Positions 8,450 through 17,316 of a stretch of DNA of 36,806 nt are shown piece after piece. The DNA comes from an uncultured Nitrosomonas sp. (lineage in GTDB: Bacteria; Pseudomonadota; Gammaproteobacteria; Burkholderiales; Nitrosomonadaceae). A program made the translations under genes and the position numbers. The notes beneath the pieces were generated by a model that worked only from the letters and a program-made list of their open reading frames with translations, was not told the DNA's origin and did no database searches. The DNA is taken from positions 1 through 36,806 of the forward strand of contig NZ_CADEGP010000025.1 in NCBI RefSeq assembly GCF_902826915.1, written 5' to 3'. Positions within the stretch are counted from its first letter, which is position 1, and each line of letters begins with the position of its first letter.

Positions 8450-9790
8450 TTATGGTCGGATTACTCGAAGCGCAGCAATATACAAACAGATTGTCGACCA
8501 CACATACATTAATCCGGTTGCCAAAGCAATGCCTGGCACTCCCATCCATTCAGCTAACATAAAATTACAGAGCATTTTTACGAAGAGATTGGTGATTGCG
8601 AGAAACGCAATCACCCCATAACGTTGCTGGCTCGCCAGTAATTGTACCACAACTAGCCCAGCAAAATAGAATGGCACCTGCACGAGTCCCCAACGTAACA
8701 CTTCCGATACACTATTGGTATCCGTAGCGTTGAATGCACCTCTCTCGAAAAGAATGGCAACAACCCAAGGCGAAAGCAACCAAGTAACCAGAGATGCACC
8801 AAACCCGAGCAGAAACATCCACGCACCCCATTGAAAAGCAGTTCTTCTGAGGTCGCCTACCCCTCTTGCAAACATGTCAGAAAAAACAGGTAAGATTGCC
8901 CTGCCGATCGCCATCGCACCCAAGGTCAACAGGAGCGCAACAACACGATGGGCGTAACTCAGAGTGGAAATTGCGCCGGCCCCAAGATTGGCCGCAGTGA
9001 ATTGATCGATGATACCTGTGAAGCTCATTAAAGTTTGACTGATCGCCAACACTCCAATGGCATCCCAGAAACCTTTCCAAGCTGGCGAATGGAAACTAAA
9101 GTGTGGTGCCTGTAACTCACCTCGTTGTTTAAGAGGTACGGACAATGCTGCTAACTGGAATGCTGAACCCGCAAGGGTACCCCAAAGTAATGGTTCAGAT
9201 ACCCAAGATGAAGGCAACAACAACACCCCAAGCAATACCAAGGCTGGTATCGCCTCGAGAAGTGTATTACGATGGTGACCACCAGCCAACATCCAAGCGG
9301 AAAATAGGCTGATAATAAAGCCCAGTAGCACGAGCGGCGCAAGCACTCTAGCGAACTTGCTCGCCAAGTCCAATGTGGGTACAGATAGCCTCGTCCAGCC
9401 TGCATTCAAGATATAAGGAAGTATCCAATACATCAGAATGCATAGGAGAATACCAAATATCAATGTGAAGCCCAGCAGCTCACTCCTAAATCTAGGTATC
9501 TCCGATGGATCGTTAATTCTTAGACGTGCCGCAAGCGGCACCAACACAACAGTCAAGGCACTGAACCAAATAGTTGGAAACCAAGTGGTCAGAGTGAAAA
9601 CGAAGATATAAGCATCCACGGTCTCGCTGATGCCGTAGCGCCATGCAATGGTCATTTCCTTCGCTGCGCCAGCCAGTTTTCCAACCAGAGCAAAGAAACT
9701 CACCAACAGAAAGCTGCCGGCAATACGGCGATGATGCGATTCCGGATTCACCATGTGACGGCGGATGCGATCAAGCCAAGCTACAACCAT
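8450..9790 (-). CDS. MurJ/MviN-family lipid flippase, probably the Wzx of this locus
   Basis: This 446-residue MOP-superfamily membrane protein has about 12-14 hydrophobic segments. The N terminus (SFLLVSFFALVGKLAGAAKEM, broken here after about residue 40) followed by YGISETVDAYIFVF resembles MurJ/MviN lipid II flippases, including the Asp-Ala-Tyr after the first helices. MurJ homologues inside glycan clusters usually flip the cluster's own undecaprenyl-linked repeat unit, so a Wzx-like role is the best inference. The cell's housekeeping MurJ would lie elsewhere. It is the first gene of the 3.5-9.8 kb block, with the glycosyltransferase start 8 bp downstream of its stop. An IS200 element sits 75-80 bp upstream of its start and may separate it from the sugar transferase gene. 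Confidence 0.75.
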   Translation of the reverse strand: MVVAWLDRIRRHMVNPESHHRRIAGSFLLVSFFALVGKLAGAAKEMTIAWRYGISETVDAYIFVFTLTTWFPTIWFSALTVVLVPLAARLRINDPSEIPRFRSELLGFTLIFGILLCILMYWILPYILNAGWTRLSVPTLDLASKFARVLAPLVLLGFIISLFSAWMLAGGHHRNTLLEAIPALVLLGVLLLPSSWVSEPLLWGTLAGSAFQLAALSVPLKQRGELQAPHFSFHSPAWKGFWDAIGVLAISQTLMSFTGIIDQFTAANLGAGAISTLSYAHRVVALLLTLGAMAIGRAILPVFSDMFARGVGDLRRTAFQWGAWMFLLGFGASLVTWLLSPWVVAILFERGAFNATDTNSVSEVLRWGLVQVPFYFAGLVVVQLLASQQRYGVIAFLAITNLFVKMLCNFMLAEWMGVPGIALATGLMYVWSTICLYIAALRVIRP

Positions 9791-9865
9791 ATCAATCCAT
9801 TATCTATAAGGCTGCTCTTGATGCGCCGCAATGCTTCACAAAAACCGGACAGTTTAAGTTTAAAT

Positions 9866-10411
9866 GAACGCCCCCGCCCCAAGGGGCGAGGTATCAGAGC
9901 TGTGAGATGTGGGAAGTTAGAAAAGTGCAAGCTGCCTATCTTCGTGTAGTTTTTGATACTCTTTCCCTTGTCCCTTAACATAGTTCCTTATCGTGTGTTC
10001 ATCGCCATGACGACCAACAGTACTCGCAAAATAGCCATCACTCCAAAACTCACCGCCCCAGAGTTGTTTTTTGACATGAGGACACAAGCGAAATATCTCA
10101 CTTGCTGTGATACTCTTAATCAGCGTTACCAGTTTTGTTACACTATAGGAAGGAACGCTTTGCACTAAAAAATGAACATGATCTTCATCTGTTCCAATCT
10201 CCAGAAATTTCAACTGGTAACGCTTCTCCAGCTCAAGACACACATCTCCCAGTCTCTTATCTATTGCCTTATCGAACACAGCGCGACGATATTTCGCTGG
10301 AAATACCAAGTGATAAAGCAATGTTGTTACGTTATGTCGCTTATGTATATATTCGCTCACGCGAATATTTTACGCCCCAAGGAGCGAGGAATTAAACCCG
10401 GAAGAGATTAA
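9866..10411 (-). mobile_element. IS200/IS605-type element with hairpin ends
   Basis: A single tnpA gene is bracketed by subterminal hairpins instead of inverted repeats. The right-end hairpin is at 9875-9888 (CGCCCC, AA loop, GGGGCG). The left-end hairpin is at 10373-10386 and is followed by the conserved tail that reads TTTAATCTCTTCCGGG on the minus strand. This organisation is the hallmark of IS200/IS605 elements, which move as single strands. Exact ends are approximate because these elements leave no target duplication. The same hairpins and tail recur without the transposase at 12500, 17206, 24919 and 25393. Confidence 0.8.
9917..10360 (-). CDS. tnpA: IS200/IS605-family transposase TnpA (HUH / Y1 type)
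   Basis: This is a 147-residue Y1 transposase. The HUH metal-binding motif is H61-V-H63 in DEDHVHFLVQ, and the catalytic tyrosine is Y127 in RNYVKGQG. Both are present, as is WGGEFWSDGYF, typical of the family. The frame is complete and the length normal, so this copy may be active. It would cut and join single-stranded DNA at the hairpin ends. Several short relatives with matching ends lie nearby, and this protein is the obvious candidate to mobilise them. Confidence 0.9.
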   Translation of the reverse strand: MSEYIHKRHNVTTLLYHLVFPAKYRRAVFDKAIDKRLGDVCLELEKRYQLKFLEIGTDEDHVHFLVQSVPSYSVTKLVTLIKSITASEIFRLCPHVKKQLWGGEFWSDGYFASTVGRHGDEHTIRNYVKGQGKEYQKLHEDRQLALF

Positions 10412-10486
10412 ATCGTTACAGATTTAATTGCTACGTAACTTGACTACACTTTATTATTCGAATCCGCAATACACAATCATCCGTGT

Positions 10487-11146
10487 TTACGATTGTTTTG
10501 GTAAATCATTAAAAATATAATTATGTAAATCGCTATTAGGAAAGATGATTACCCAAGCTGTTAAGAAGATAATTTTAAAATCAACCAGTAATGAAGCATT
10601 TTCCTGATACCAAGCTTCCAACCTTCCTTTGTAAGGTATAATCTGTTTAAGATAATATTCTTGAGGATCCATACTGGTATTGGAAACCATCTTTTGTTCA
10701 TCTCGAAAAACAATCGATCCAATACCTGTAATCCCAGGCTTGCAATTGTAAACTGATTTCTGTTGTTCCAAATTATATTTCTTAAAATCGACAAGCATAA
10801 GCGGTCTCGGACCAACAATGCTCATACTACCAATTAGAACATTGATGACTTGTGGTAATTCATTAATTTTAGTCTTTCGAAGGAAACTCCCAAAGGGAAG
10901 AACTCGCGAATCATTGCATACCGTAATACTTCCCATTCCAATTTTTTCGCTATCTTTTAGCATGGTAGCGAACTTCCAAATCTTGAAGCACTTATTTTTG
11001 AACCCTACCCTGTTTTGTAAATAGAACACTTCTCTTTCACCAGTGACACTTAAAATTAGTATTACTGGAATAAAAAGAGGTAAAAGAAAGATTAGCGCAA
11101 TTAGCGCTAATAAAAAATCAAATATCCTCTTAAAAATTCTGTACAT
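10487..11146 (-). CDS. Bacterial sugar transferase (polyprenyl-phosphate glycosyl-1-phosphate transferase, PglC/WcaJ-like)
   Basis: This 219-residue monotopic phosphoglycosyl transferase should start glycan assembly by moving a sugar-1-phosphate from a UDP-sugar to undecaprenyl phosphate. A re-entrant hydrophobic helix lies at about 8-33. KIWKFATM, DSRVLPFGSFLRKT and MSIVGPRP are the family signatures. In the catalytic Asp-Glu dyad position it reads Asn95-Glu96 (KINELPQ) rather than LDELPQ. In characterised members that Asp forms the covalent phosphosugar intermediate, so this substitution is noteworthy. The short form without the large N-terminal domain suggests a PglC-size enzyme. It overlaps the aminotransferase gene by 17 bp, so the two are probably one transcript. 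The gene is AT-rich relative to the 178-9790 block. Confidence 0.85.
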   Translation of the reverse strand: MYRIFKRIFDFLLALIALIFLLPLFIPVILILSVTGEREVFYLQNRVGFKNKCFKIWKFATMLKDSEKIGMGSITVCNDSRVLPFGSFLRKTKINELPQVINVLIGSMSIVGPRPLMLVDFKKYNLEQQKSVYNCKPGITGIGSIVFRDEQKMVSNTSMDPQEYYLKQIIPYKGRLEAWYQENASLLVDFKIIFLTAWVIIFPNSDLHNYIFNDLPKQS

Positions 11147-12272
11147 ATACTTTCTTTATAGTTTCCGAAATACTAGTCAACTGTTCAATAGTGATATCCG
11201 TAGAGCATGGTATGCTTAAACATCTTTGATAAATAGAATTAGACAAATCATTTTCTGTGACATATAAATCATTTTTAAACATTGGTAATTGATTCATTGG
11301 AATCCAGAAGGGACGAGACTGCATTTCGTTTTCATTTAAAATTTTCAAGAGATCTTTCTGCCTTTCCGTCTTTATAGTAAACAACCACCAATTAGGGTTT
11401 GTATTTTTCTCAATGGATTGAAACTCAATATCCCCCACTCCTGACAACTGTTCCTGATAAAAATTCTTGATCTCATGCTTCAACCGAATGAACCTTTCAA
11501 GCTGTTCCATTTGTGCAACCCCTATGGCTGCACTGGTATTTACCAATCTATAATTATGACCAATTTCGTCATGAAAATATTCAAAACTATCCGCTTTTGC
11601 TTGAGTAGTTAAATGCTTAGCTTTTTTCGCTAAACCTTCATTATCTGTCACAATTGCACCACCACCACCACACGTGATTATCTTGTTCCCATTAAAGCTA
11701 AAGCAACCAAGTTCACCAAAGGATCCGGCATGCTTGCCATTATAGTAAGAACCCAAAGCTTCGGTCGAATCTTCTACCACCTTTAAATTGAACTTATTAG
11801 CAATAGATAATAGCTTATCCATATTGCACATATTACCCAATACATGAACAGGCATTATCGCTTTTATTAACGCACCATTGAGTTTTAATCTGGCGCCCTT
11901 CTCTTCTATCTGAGTGTTCTCCTCAAGAAATGACTCAAGCAGATTTAAATCCATTTGCCAAGTATTAGGATCAACATCTATAAATACAGGATCAGCTCCC
12001 GTATATTTTATGGAGTTTACGCTGGCTATAAAAGTGAGATTAGGTACAATTACACGATCACCTTGTTTAATATCTAAAAGAATTAATGAAATGTGTAATG
12101 CTGCTGTTCCATTAGAAGTGGCGACTCCATATTTGGAGCCGGAAAATTCGGCCAGCATATTTTCGAATTTAGTAACATAGGAGCCTACTGAGGAAATCCA
12201 GCCTGTATCTAGGCAATCTTTAACATATTTCCATTCGTTGCCAGAAATATTTGGTCCGGAAAGTAAAATCAT
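11130..12272 (-). CDS. DegT/DnrJ/EryC1-family sugar aminotransferase (LegC-like)
   Basis: This 380-residue PLP enzyme of the sugar aminotransferase family has the N terminus LLSGPNISGNEWKYVKDCLD then TGWISSVG, which is close to LegC-type enzymes. The PLP-binding lysine is K197 in SFNGNKIITCGGGG, and Asp168 in VEDSTEALG is the usual ring-nitrogen ligand. The enzyme would aminate a UDP-keto-sugar, classically at C4, on the way to bacillosamine- or legionaminic-type sugars. No 4,6-dehydratase or acetyltransferase partner is seen in the window, so the pathway assignment is tentative. It overlaps the downstream sugar transferase gene. Upstream lies a 490-bp spacer with a mini-element. Confidence 0.8.
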   Translation of the reverse strand: MILLSGPNISGNEWKYVKDCLDTGWISSVGSYVTKFENMLAEFSGSKYGVATSNGTAALHISLILLDIKQGDRVIVPNLTFIASVNSIKYTGADPVFIDVDPNTWQMDLNLLESFLEENTQIEEKGARLKLNGALIKAIMPVHVLGNMCNMDKLLSIANKFNLKVVEDSTEALGSYYNGKHAGSFGELGCFSFNGNKIITCGGGGAIVTDNEGLAKKAKHLTTQAKADSFEYFHDEIGHNYRLVNTSAAIGVAQMEQLERFIRLKHEIKNFYQEQLSGVGDIEFQSIEKNTNPNWWLFTIKTERQKDLLKILNENEMQSRPFWIPMNQLPMFKNDLYVTENDLSNSIYQRCLSIPCSTDITIEQLTSISETIKKVYVQNF

Positions 12273-12762
12273 GATTTATAGTATTAATTGTTTTATAAGT
12301 TCGTTCATCAGCATCATCCTATAGAATATAGGGTTTGTATTCGCTCGATCTGCAGCTACTTACGCAGGTATTAATAATAGATTTCTCCGCGCGCCCTGCA
12401 CCTATCCTCGCGGTAAGACCACGGGGAATTGTAAGTTTAAAGTGAAGTTCATGCTTTTCTCTGCAGCAATATTAATTGCATGATTATCTGCGTGAATTTT
12501 TTAATCTCTTCCGGGTTTAATTCCTTGCTCCTTGGGGCGAAGGCTGGTTGAAAACCGGCAGTCTGAAGAGCGCTTTTAATACCTCGCTGCTTGCGGCGGG
12601 GTGCTTTATTTTAAGAAAACACCTGTATCTACCTGTGCCCAAAAGCAATTTTATGGAGTTATTATTTAAAAATAGCAAGTTCTATCAAAATTACCTTCAG
12701 CATACAACCATTGTGCACCTTGGTAATCTTAAGACGGCGAAACAACGATGAGACTTTAGTAT
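12273..12762. other. Intergenic spacer containing an IS200-derived mini-element
   Basis: No credible gene is seen in this 490-bp gap. The 111-bp mini-element occupies 12500-12610. The remaining AT-rich flanks (12273-12499 and 12611-12762) hold no recognised RNA or repeat. A promoter for the aminotransferase/sugar transferase pair is expected here, but I could not choose one with confidence. Confidence 0.6.
12500..12610 (+). repeat. 111-bp non-autonomous IS200/IS605-like mini-element, copy 1
   Basis: The left-end tail and hairpin (TTTAATCTCTTCCGGG, then GCTCCTTGGGGCG) match the left end of the IS200 element at 10373-10411. The right hairpin (CCTCGCTGC TT GCGGCGGGG) matches the right end at 9871-9890 with compensating stem changes. 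About 40 bp with its own small inverted repeat (CTGGTTGAAAACCGG) joins them. There is no coding content. An identical copy lies inverted at 17206-17316. Confidence 0.85.
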
Positions 12763-13737
12763 TTAAATATTTCGAAATTTTTGACCATACGGATCATCGA
12801 TGATCCGTGAATCCAGTATTTTTTTAATCTCTCGTATGCCATCAGGAACAGTTTTAGTGATTTTGAAACCTAATTCTTCTTTTATTTTTGTAAAGTCCAC
12901 TCTATAGTCACGAGGATCTTCGTTCTTTGCTACATATTTAACTTCCCCGTCAACAAGTTTTTGAACCTCGCGAATGATCATGCCTTTTTGATAGTTTTCA
13001 CTAGTGTCTCCTACACCAAAAACATTGGTCTTAACTTTCTCCGTAGGCGATTCTAATACTAGAATTGCTGCGCTTGACAAATCATCAACATGACAATACG
13101 GTCTCCAAAACTGTTCTCCCCATATTTCCTGGAAATGCTCTAAAACCATATTTCTTGTAAATTCATTTACAGTAAGATCAAATCGTATTCGTGGCGAGAA
13201 TCCATGAACTGTAGAATATCTCAGTGAGGTAGCACACATCCTACTGTCCTTTCGTTGATTGAGGATATAATCTTCAAATTTAACTTTCAACTCTGCATAT
13301 AGTGAAATAGGGTTTAGTGGAGAATTTTCATTCAGAAATCCATCGCTGTTCGCCATCTTGCCGTAGTTACTACAGGTAGATGCAAATACAAATCGATCTA
13401 CTCCGGCCTGCTCAGCTGCATCAAAGAGTTTTATGGAAGCTTTCCAATTAGTTTCTTTAGCTTCGTCGCTAAATTTGGTACAAGCTGGATCACCAACTAT
13501 CGCTGCTAGATGAATAATCCCATTTATTCCTGTTAATGCTTTATCTAAGTCATTCTGATTCCGTATGTCGCCTTTTATAAATTCAAATTCGGGGTGTTGC
13601 ATTACATCATAAAGTGCATCACCGCCCCATTTGAGCGAGTCAATTACTCTTACGTGATATCCACCTTTAGCAAGTAATTGTCTTACTACTAAGGAGCCAA
13701 TATATCCCGCTCCTCCTGTAACTAGAATTTTTTTCAT
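12763..13737 (-). CDS. NAD-dependent epimerase/dehydratase (extended SDR)
   Basis: This is a 324-residue extended short-chain dehydrogenase. The nucleotide-binding motif TGGAGYIG is at 7-14, IIHLAAIVGDP follows, and the catalytic pair is Y147-x3-K151 (YAELK), with STCSNYG ahead of it. It should modify a nucleotide-activated sugar at C4 or by dehydration or reduction. The exact reaction is not evident, and it does not look like the TviC-type epimerase encoded at 16158. The LhgO gene lies 42 bp upstream on the same strand and the start codon follows without overlap, so the two may be co-transcribed. Composition is AT-rich, like its neighbours. Confidence 0.8.
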   Translation of the reverse strand: MKKILVTGGAGYIGSLVVRQLLAKGGYHVRVIDSLKWGGDALYDVMQHPEFEFIKGDIRNQNDLDKALTGINGIIHLAAIVGDPACTKFSDEAKETNWKASIKLFDAAEQAGVDRFVFASTCSNYGKMANSDGFLNENSPLNPISLYAELKVKFEDYILNQRKDSRMCATSLRYSTVHGFSPRIRFDLTVNEFTRNMVLEHFQEIWGEQFWRPYCHVDDLSSAAILVLESPTEKVKTNVFGVGDTSENYQKGMIIREVQKLVDGEVKYVAKNEDPRDYRVDFTKIKEELGFKITKTVPDGIREIKKILDSRIIDDPYGQKFRNI

Positions 13738-13779
13738 AATAATTCCTAAGTTCCTATAATATATATCTTCTAATTGTCT

Positions 13780-14964
13780 TCATATTATTGAGGCGACATG
13801 TTCCCCAATTGCTAAAGACGCAGTAGCTGCCGGTGATGGTGCATTGCAAATATTAATAATGCGCTTATTATGCAATATTAAGAAATCGTCTACCATTGAA
13901 CCATCTTTTTTTATAGCCTGTGCCCGAACGCCTGTTAAGCCCGGGAGTACATCATCGCCCGTAATGGATGGAATGAGCTTTTGAAGCGATTCGACATATG
14001 CCTTTCTGGAAAAGGACCGATGCATTTCCATACAACCTGCTTTCCAGTGCTTCATGGCTAATGAGAGAAATCCAGAATATGTCAAGGACTCAAATAATTC
14101 ACTAACATTGATGTTGCTCTTCTGGTAACCCTCTCGACCGAGAGCAAAAACTGCATTCGGGCCGCATTTCACTCCTCCCTGGATTGTCTTTGTAAAATGA
14201 ACTCCTAAAAAAGGAAAGCTAGGATCCGGAACAGGATATATTAGGCCCTTTATTAAGTGATTTGCATTTGGCTTTAGGTGGTAATATTCTCCACGAAATG
14301 GCACGATCTTATATTCCAGGTCATCAACCGTAATTCGAGCCAGTTTATCTGAGTAAAGCCCTCCGCAATTAATTACCTTGTCTGACTGAAATTCGCCTTT
14401 ATTCGTTCTAATTGTTACACTTCTATCTCCATTATCTAAGTCAATTACTTTATGTTCAAAAAAGAAATCTACCCCTCTAGTATCTAAAAGTTCTTTATAC
14501 TTCCTCGCAACCAACTTATAATCCGTAATACCCGTCTGTGGGACACGTATAGCCTTTATACCTGACACATAGGGCTCTATTCCTTTAATTTCCTGGCTAC
14601 TTAGTAATTCTAAATCTTTTAATCCATTTTCAATACCTCGCTTATATATATCATCTAGTCCTAAAAGTTCCTTTTCTTCCGTTGCTACAATAATTTTGCC
14701 ACAAAGTTCGTATGGAATATCGTATGCCCTAACAAACTCCAACATCAGGTCATACCCCCGTTTGCAATTCAGAGCTTTGAGGCTTCCCGGTTTGTAATAA
14801 ATACCAGAATGAATGACTCCGCTATTATGGCCTGTTTGGTGCTGGGCAATAGTAGATTCTTTTTCTATAAAACAAATCTTCAAATCAGGGCTTTTCTTCA
14901 AAACTTGGAGTCCAGTAGCTAAACCAACAATTCCAGCTCCGACGATGGCTATATCATACTTCAT
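13780..14964 (-). CDS. lhgO: L-2-hydroxyglutarate oxidase-like FAD-dependent oxidoreductase
   Basis: This 394-residue flavoprotein belongs to the DAO/LhgO family. It has the dinucleotide-binding motif VGAGIVGLATG at 8-18 and the motif QHQTGHNSGVIHSGIYY near 41-57 that is characteristic of LhgO. A C-terminal FAD-contact region (GLTGVRAQ) is also present. LhgO oxidises L-2-hydroxyglutarate to 2-oxoglutarate and passes electrons to the quinone pool. In a glycan cluster the physiological substrate may be a different 2-hydroxy acid, for example the by-product of coupled sugar-nucleotide oxidation; that is speculation. The length is full and no lesions are visible. Upstream is a field of transposase remnants. 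Confidence 0.85.
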   Translation of the reverse strand: MKYDIAIVGAGIVGLATGLQVLKKSPDLKICFIEKESTIAQHQTGHNSGVIHSGIYYKPGSLKALNCKRGYDLMLEFVRAYDIPYELCGKIIVATEEKELLGLDDIYKRGIENGLKDLELLSSQEIKGIEPYVSGIKAIRVPQTGITDYKLVARKYKELLDTRGVDFFFEHKVIDLDNGDRSVTIRTNKGEFQSDKVINCGGLYSDKLARITVDDLEYKIVPFRGEYYHLKPNANHLIKGLIYPVPDPSFPFLGVHFTKTIQGGVKCGPNAVFALGREGYQKSNINVSELFESLTYSGFLSLAMKHWKAGCMEMHRSFSRKAYVESLQKLIPSITGDDVLPGLTGVRAQAIKKDGSMVDDFLILHNKRIINICNAPSPAATASLAIGEHVASII

Positions 14965-15050
14965 ATATTTATTTTATCTATATCATTCTTGATTGTTGGT
15001 TTGAGTTCATGTCTAATGCTACGTGCATAATTGCACGAGGAAATGGTGAA

Positions 15051-15757
15051 TCACGAGCTTGATCGATTATCCACCTCCAGCCAAGATAGCTTGGAAAGTA
15101 ACACGTAGCAATGCCGTGAAAAATCTGCGCATCCATTCTTTGAGCCAACTATCGTAGGCATTGTTGACGTCCTGAACGTATAGACCTTGGCAACGAGTAG
15201 AAAGATACCCGCGGCTAATTTAGTTGAGCGATGTACGATGACTATTTCACGAGCAGCAGCACCAATGTTTATCTTGTTGGTCTTTTCCGAAACAAAATCG
15301 GCAGCACCTCCAGTGCGATCACGGCAAATCAGCATAGGAATTTGTTCGTTGGATAGGTCACGTCTCGAAGCTCTTTCACCGCGCTTGAGTATAGCTGGAG
15401 CCATTTATTGGCTCTTACCCTTGAACAAAATTTAAGAAAAAATGCCCCGCCTGCTTCAGCGATACCAACTAATCTTCGCTGGATACGGTGGTGCTCACGA
15501 AATGACGTGTTTCGATGCGCGCCACCGGCTTTGGCGTTTTTACGACTGCTTTGCCCTTCAGTCATTTGCGGTGCGTATTCCTCCAGCCATTTGTTCTCTC
15601 TTGTTGCACAATAAAGCCAACGACGCTCCTGCCAGCGCATTGAAGGTATTCCTGCACGGCTCTCAATCAAAGTATTAATGATCTGGATTTGTCCTAATTG
15701 TTTCAAGTACCTCCTCCAATACTTTTTGTTATCTTCTAAAATCTGTTGACATTTCAC
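15051..15757 (-). pseudogene. IS1595-family transposase remnant
   Basis: Two overlapping frames keep pieces of an IS1595 transposase, in the same order as the better preserved copy at 25829-26849. The pieces are RRWLYCATRE from the zinc-ribbon end, RLVGIAEAGGAFFLKF matching GIVEADEMYFLESF, and LKRGERASRRDLSNEQIP matching KRGGKAAKRGTSKEQIP. Zinc-binding cysteines are lost, the second Asp region is altered, and several indels separate the pieces. This is an old inactive copy. It lies next to an IS5 remnant between lhgO and the TviC-like gene. Confidence 0.7.
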
Positions 15758-15769
15758 ATGGGTAGTCTA

Positions 15770-16110
15770 GATATCTACAAGCCATGAAAATCATGCTTTC
15801 GTAATTTATCTTCAGCCTGTCATGTCGCGTTGTCACTGCGCAATATTGCTCTAATTACGCAAAAGCGTTTTCCACCAAAAATCGATATTTATACAAGTTC
15901 CAGTCCAGGTCTGTATTAACTTTCAACGAATTGTGCTTTCTTGGTATTATAGACCCGACCAACTCCGTTCTTCGCAATCTGTTGCCGTATACGCTCGCTA
16001 TCATAACCTTTGTCTGCAATGATCACTTCACATCAAGTAATCTGACAATCAGCTGCGGAGCTGCAGAACAATCATCCACCTCTCCATCGGCAATTCAAAA
16101 CCCAACGAGA
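15770..16110 (-). pseudogene. IS5-family transposase remnant (IS427-like)
   Basis: Manual translation of the minus strand gives pieces of an IS5-type DDE transposase in three frames. They are GEVDDCSAAPQLIVRLLDV, then EVIIADKGYDSERIRQQIAK with VGRVYNTKKAQF (containing a catalytic Asp in ADKGYD), then TDLDWNLYKYRFLVENAFA and RLKINYESM. An in-frame TAA follows AQFVES and at least two frameshifts are needed. The N-terminal half is missing. It is a dead fragment with no visible ends. Confidence 0.75.
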
Positions 16111-16157
16111 AAACCATAAATATTACAGATTCACTTACATCCAATTGTCAGCACGCC

Positions 16158-17186
16158 CTAGGAAAGATTAGCTACGTACCAATCCATAGCACATGTAAGG
16201 CCCTCATTAATAAAATGTGTGGGTTCATAACCCAGAAGATCCTTTGCCTTTGAAATATCCGCCTGAGAATGACGAATGTCACCTTTCCGGAATGCAGAAT
16301 ATTGGGGTTGGTGGCTACGAAGATCAGGAAATTTATCAATCAGTAAAGAACGCATCATTGCATAAAGCTGATTTAAGCTGGTGCGCTCATTGAGCGCAAT
16401 ATTGTAGACTTGGTTCACTGATTGATGTCTTCTAACCAGTGCCGCAAGTAAGTTTGCTTGAACCACATTATCTACAAAACAAAAATCTCTGCTAGTTTCG
16501 CCATCGCCATTAATTTTCAATGTATCATTCCTAATCAAGGCGGCAATCCACTGTGGAATAACTGCAGCATATGCGCCATTTGGGTCTTGCCTTGGACCAA
16601 ATACGTTAAAATAACGTAGTCCAATAGACTCTGTACCATAACAGCGTGCAAAAACATCGGCATAAAGCTCATTGACATATTTAGTAACCGCGTATGGCGA
16701 AAGGGGTTGTCCTATAACTGACTCTATTTTTGGTAAATCAGGTTGATCTCCATAAGTTGAACTGGATGCAGCATACACAAATCGTTTAACAGAAACCTCA
16801 CGAGAGGCCATCAGAATTTTCAAAAAACCTGAAATGTTGTTTTCATTCGTTAAGATTGGATCATTAATAGACCGTGGTACCGAACCCAGGGCAGCTTGAT
16901 GCAAAACAAAATCAACATCTTCGCAGGCTATCCTACAATCATTGATTTCACAAATATCTCCTTCAATAAATCTGAGATTTTTCCAAGTATCATTCCCGAC
17001 TATCTCTTTGACTTGATCGAGATTATGTTGATAACCCGTTGAGAAATTATCCAGACCAATAACCCTCTGGTTCAACTTTAATAAAGTTTCTAGAATATTT
17101 GATCCGATAAAGCCGGCGACCCCAGTAATGAGCCAGCAATATTGGTTTTCATATAATTCCTGCTGAATTCTTTGGTAAGATGTCAT
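16158..17186 (-). CDS. tviC: UDP-N-acetylglucosamine 4-epimerase, WbpP/TviC type
   Basis: This 342-residue extended SDR has TGVAGFIG at 21-28, SSSTYGD at 141-147 and the catalytic Y165-x3-K169 (YAVTK). The leader of about 17 residues before the Rossmann fold and [20 protein letters not shown] are typical of WbpP/TviC enzymes. These interconvert UDP-GlcNAc and UDP-GalNAc or their uronic acids. The gene lies just downstream of a TviB-like dehydrogenase, so together they can make UDP-GalNAcA from UDP-GlcNAc. A mini-element occupies nearly all of the 130 bp between the two genes. The gene is complete and the ATG start gives the expected N terminus. Confidence 0.85.
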   Translation of the reverse strand: MTSYQRIQQELYENQYCWLITGVAGFIGSNILETLLKLNQRVIGLDNFSTGYQHNLDQVKEIVGNDTWKNLRFIEGDICEINDCRIACEDVDFVLHQAALGSVPRSINDPILTNENNISGFLKILMASREVSVKRFVYAASSSTYGDQPDLPKIESVIGQPLSPYAVTKYVNELYADVFARCYGTESIGLRYFNVFGPRQDPNGAYAAVIPQWIAALIRNDTLKINGDGETSRDFCFVDNVVQANLLAALVRRHQSVNQVYNIALNERTSLNQLYAMMRSLLIDKFPDLRSHQPQYSAFRKGDIRHSQADISKAKDLLGYEPTHFINEGLTCAMDWYVANLS

Positions 17187-17205
17187 TTAGATAGTTTCTC
17201 ATTTT

Positions 17206-17316
17206 AATAAAGCACCCCGCCGCAAGCAGCGAGGTATTAAAAGCGCTCTTCAGACTGCCGGTTTTCAACCAGCCTTCGCCCCAAGGAGCAAGGAATTAAA
17301 CCCGGAAGAGATTAAA
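17206..17316 (-). repeat. 111-bp non-autonomous IS200/IS605-like mini-element, copy 2
   Basis: The reverse complement of this segment is identical over all 111 bases to 12500-12610. It begins immediately after the stop codon of the TviB-like gene and ends 19 bp before the TviC-like start. Its two GC-rich hairpins would therefore lie inside the operon transcript. No target duplication is seen, as expected for this family. Confidence 0.85.

Noticed and set aside
8442..8549. Longer 413-residue start for the glycosyltransferase at 7308
   Set aside because: The extra 36 residues are read from the 3' end of the flippase gene and do not resemble the family N terminus; the ATG at 8441 does.
12548..12751. 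Small plus-strand open frame between the aminotransferase and epimerase genes
   Set aside because: It starts inside the 111-bp mini-element and has no ribosome binding site or recognisable motif.
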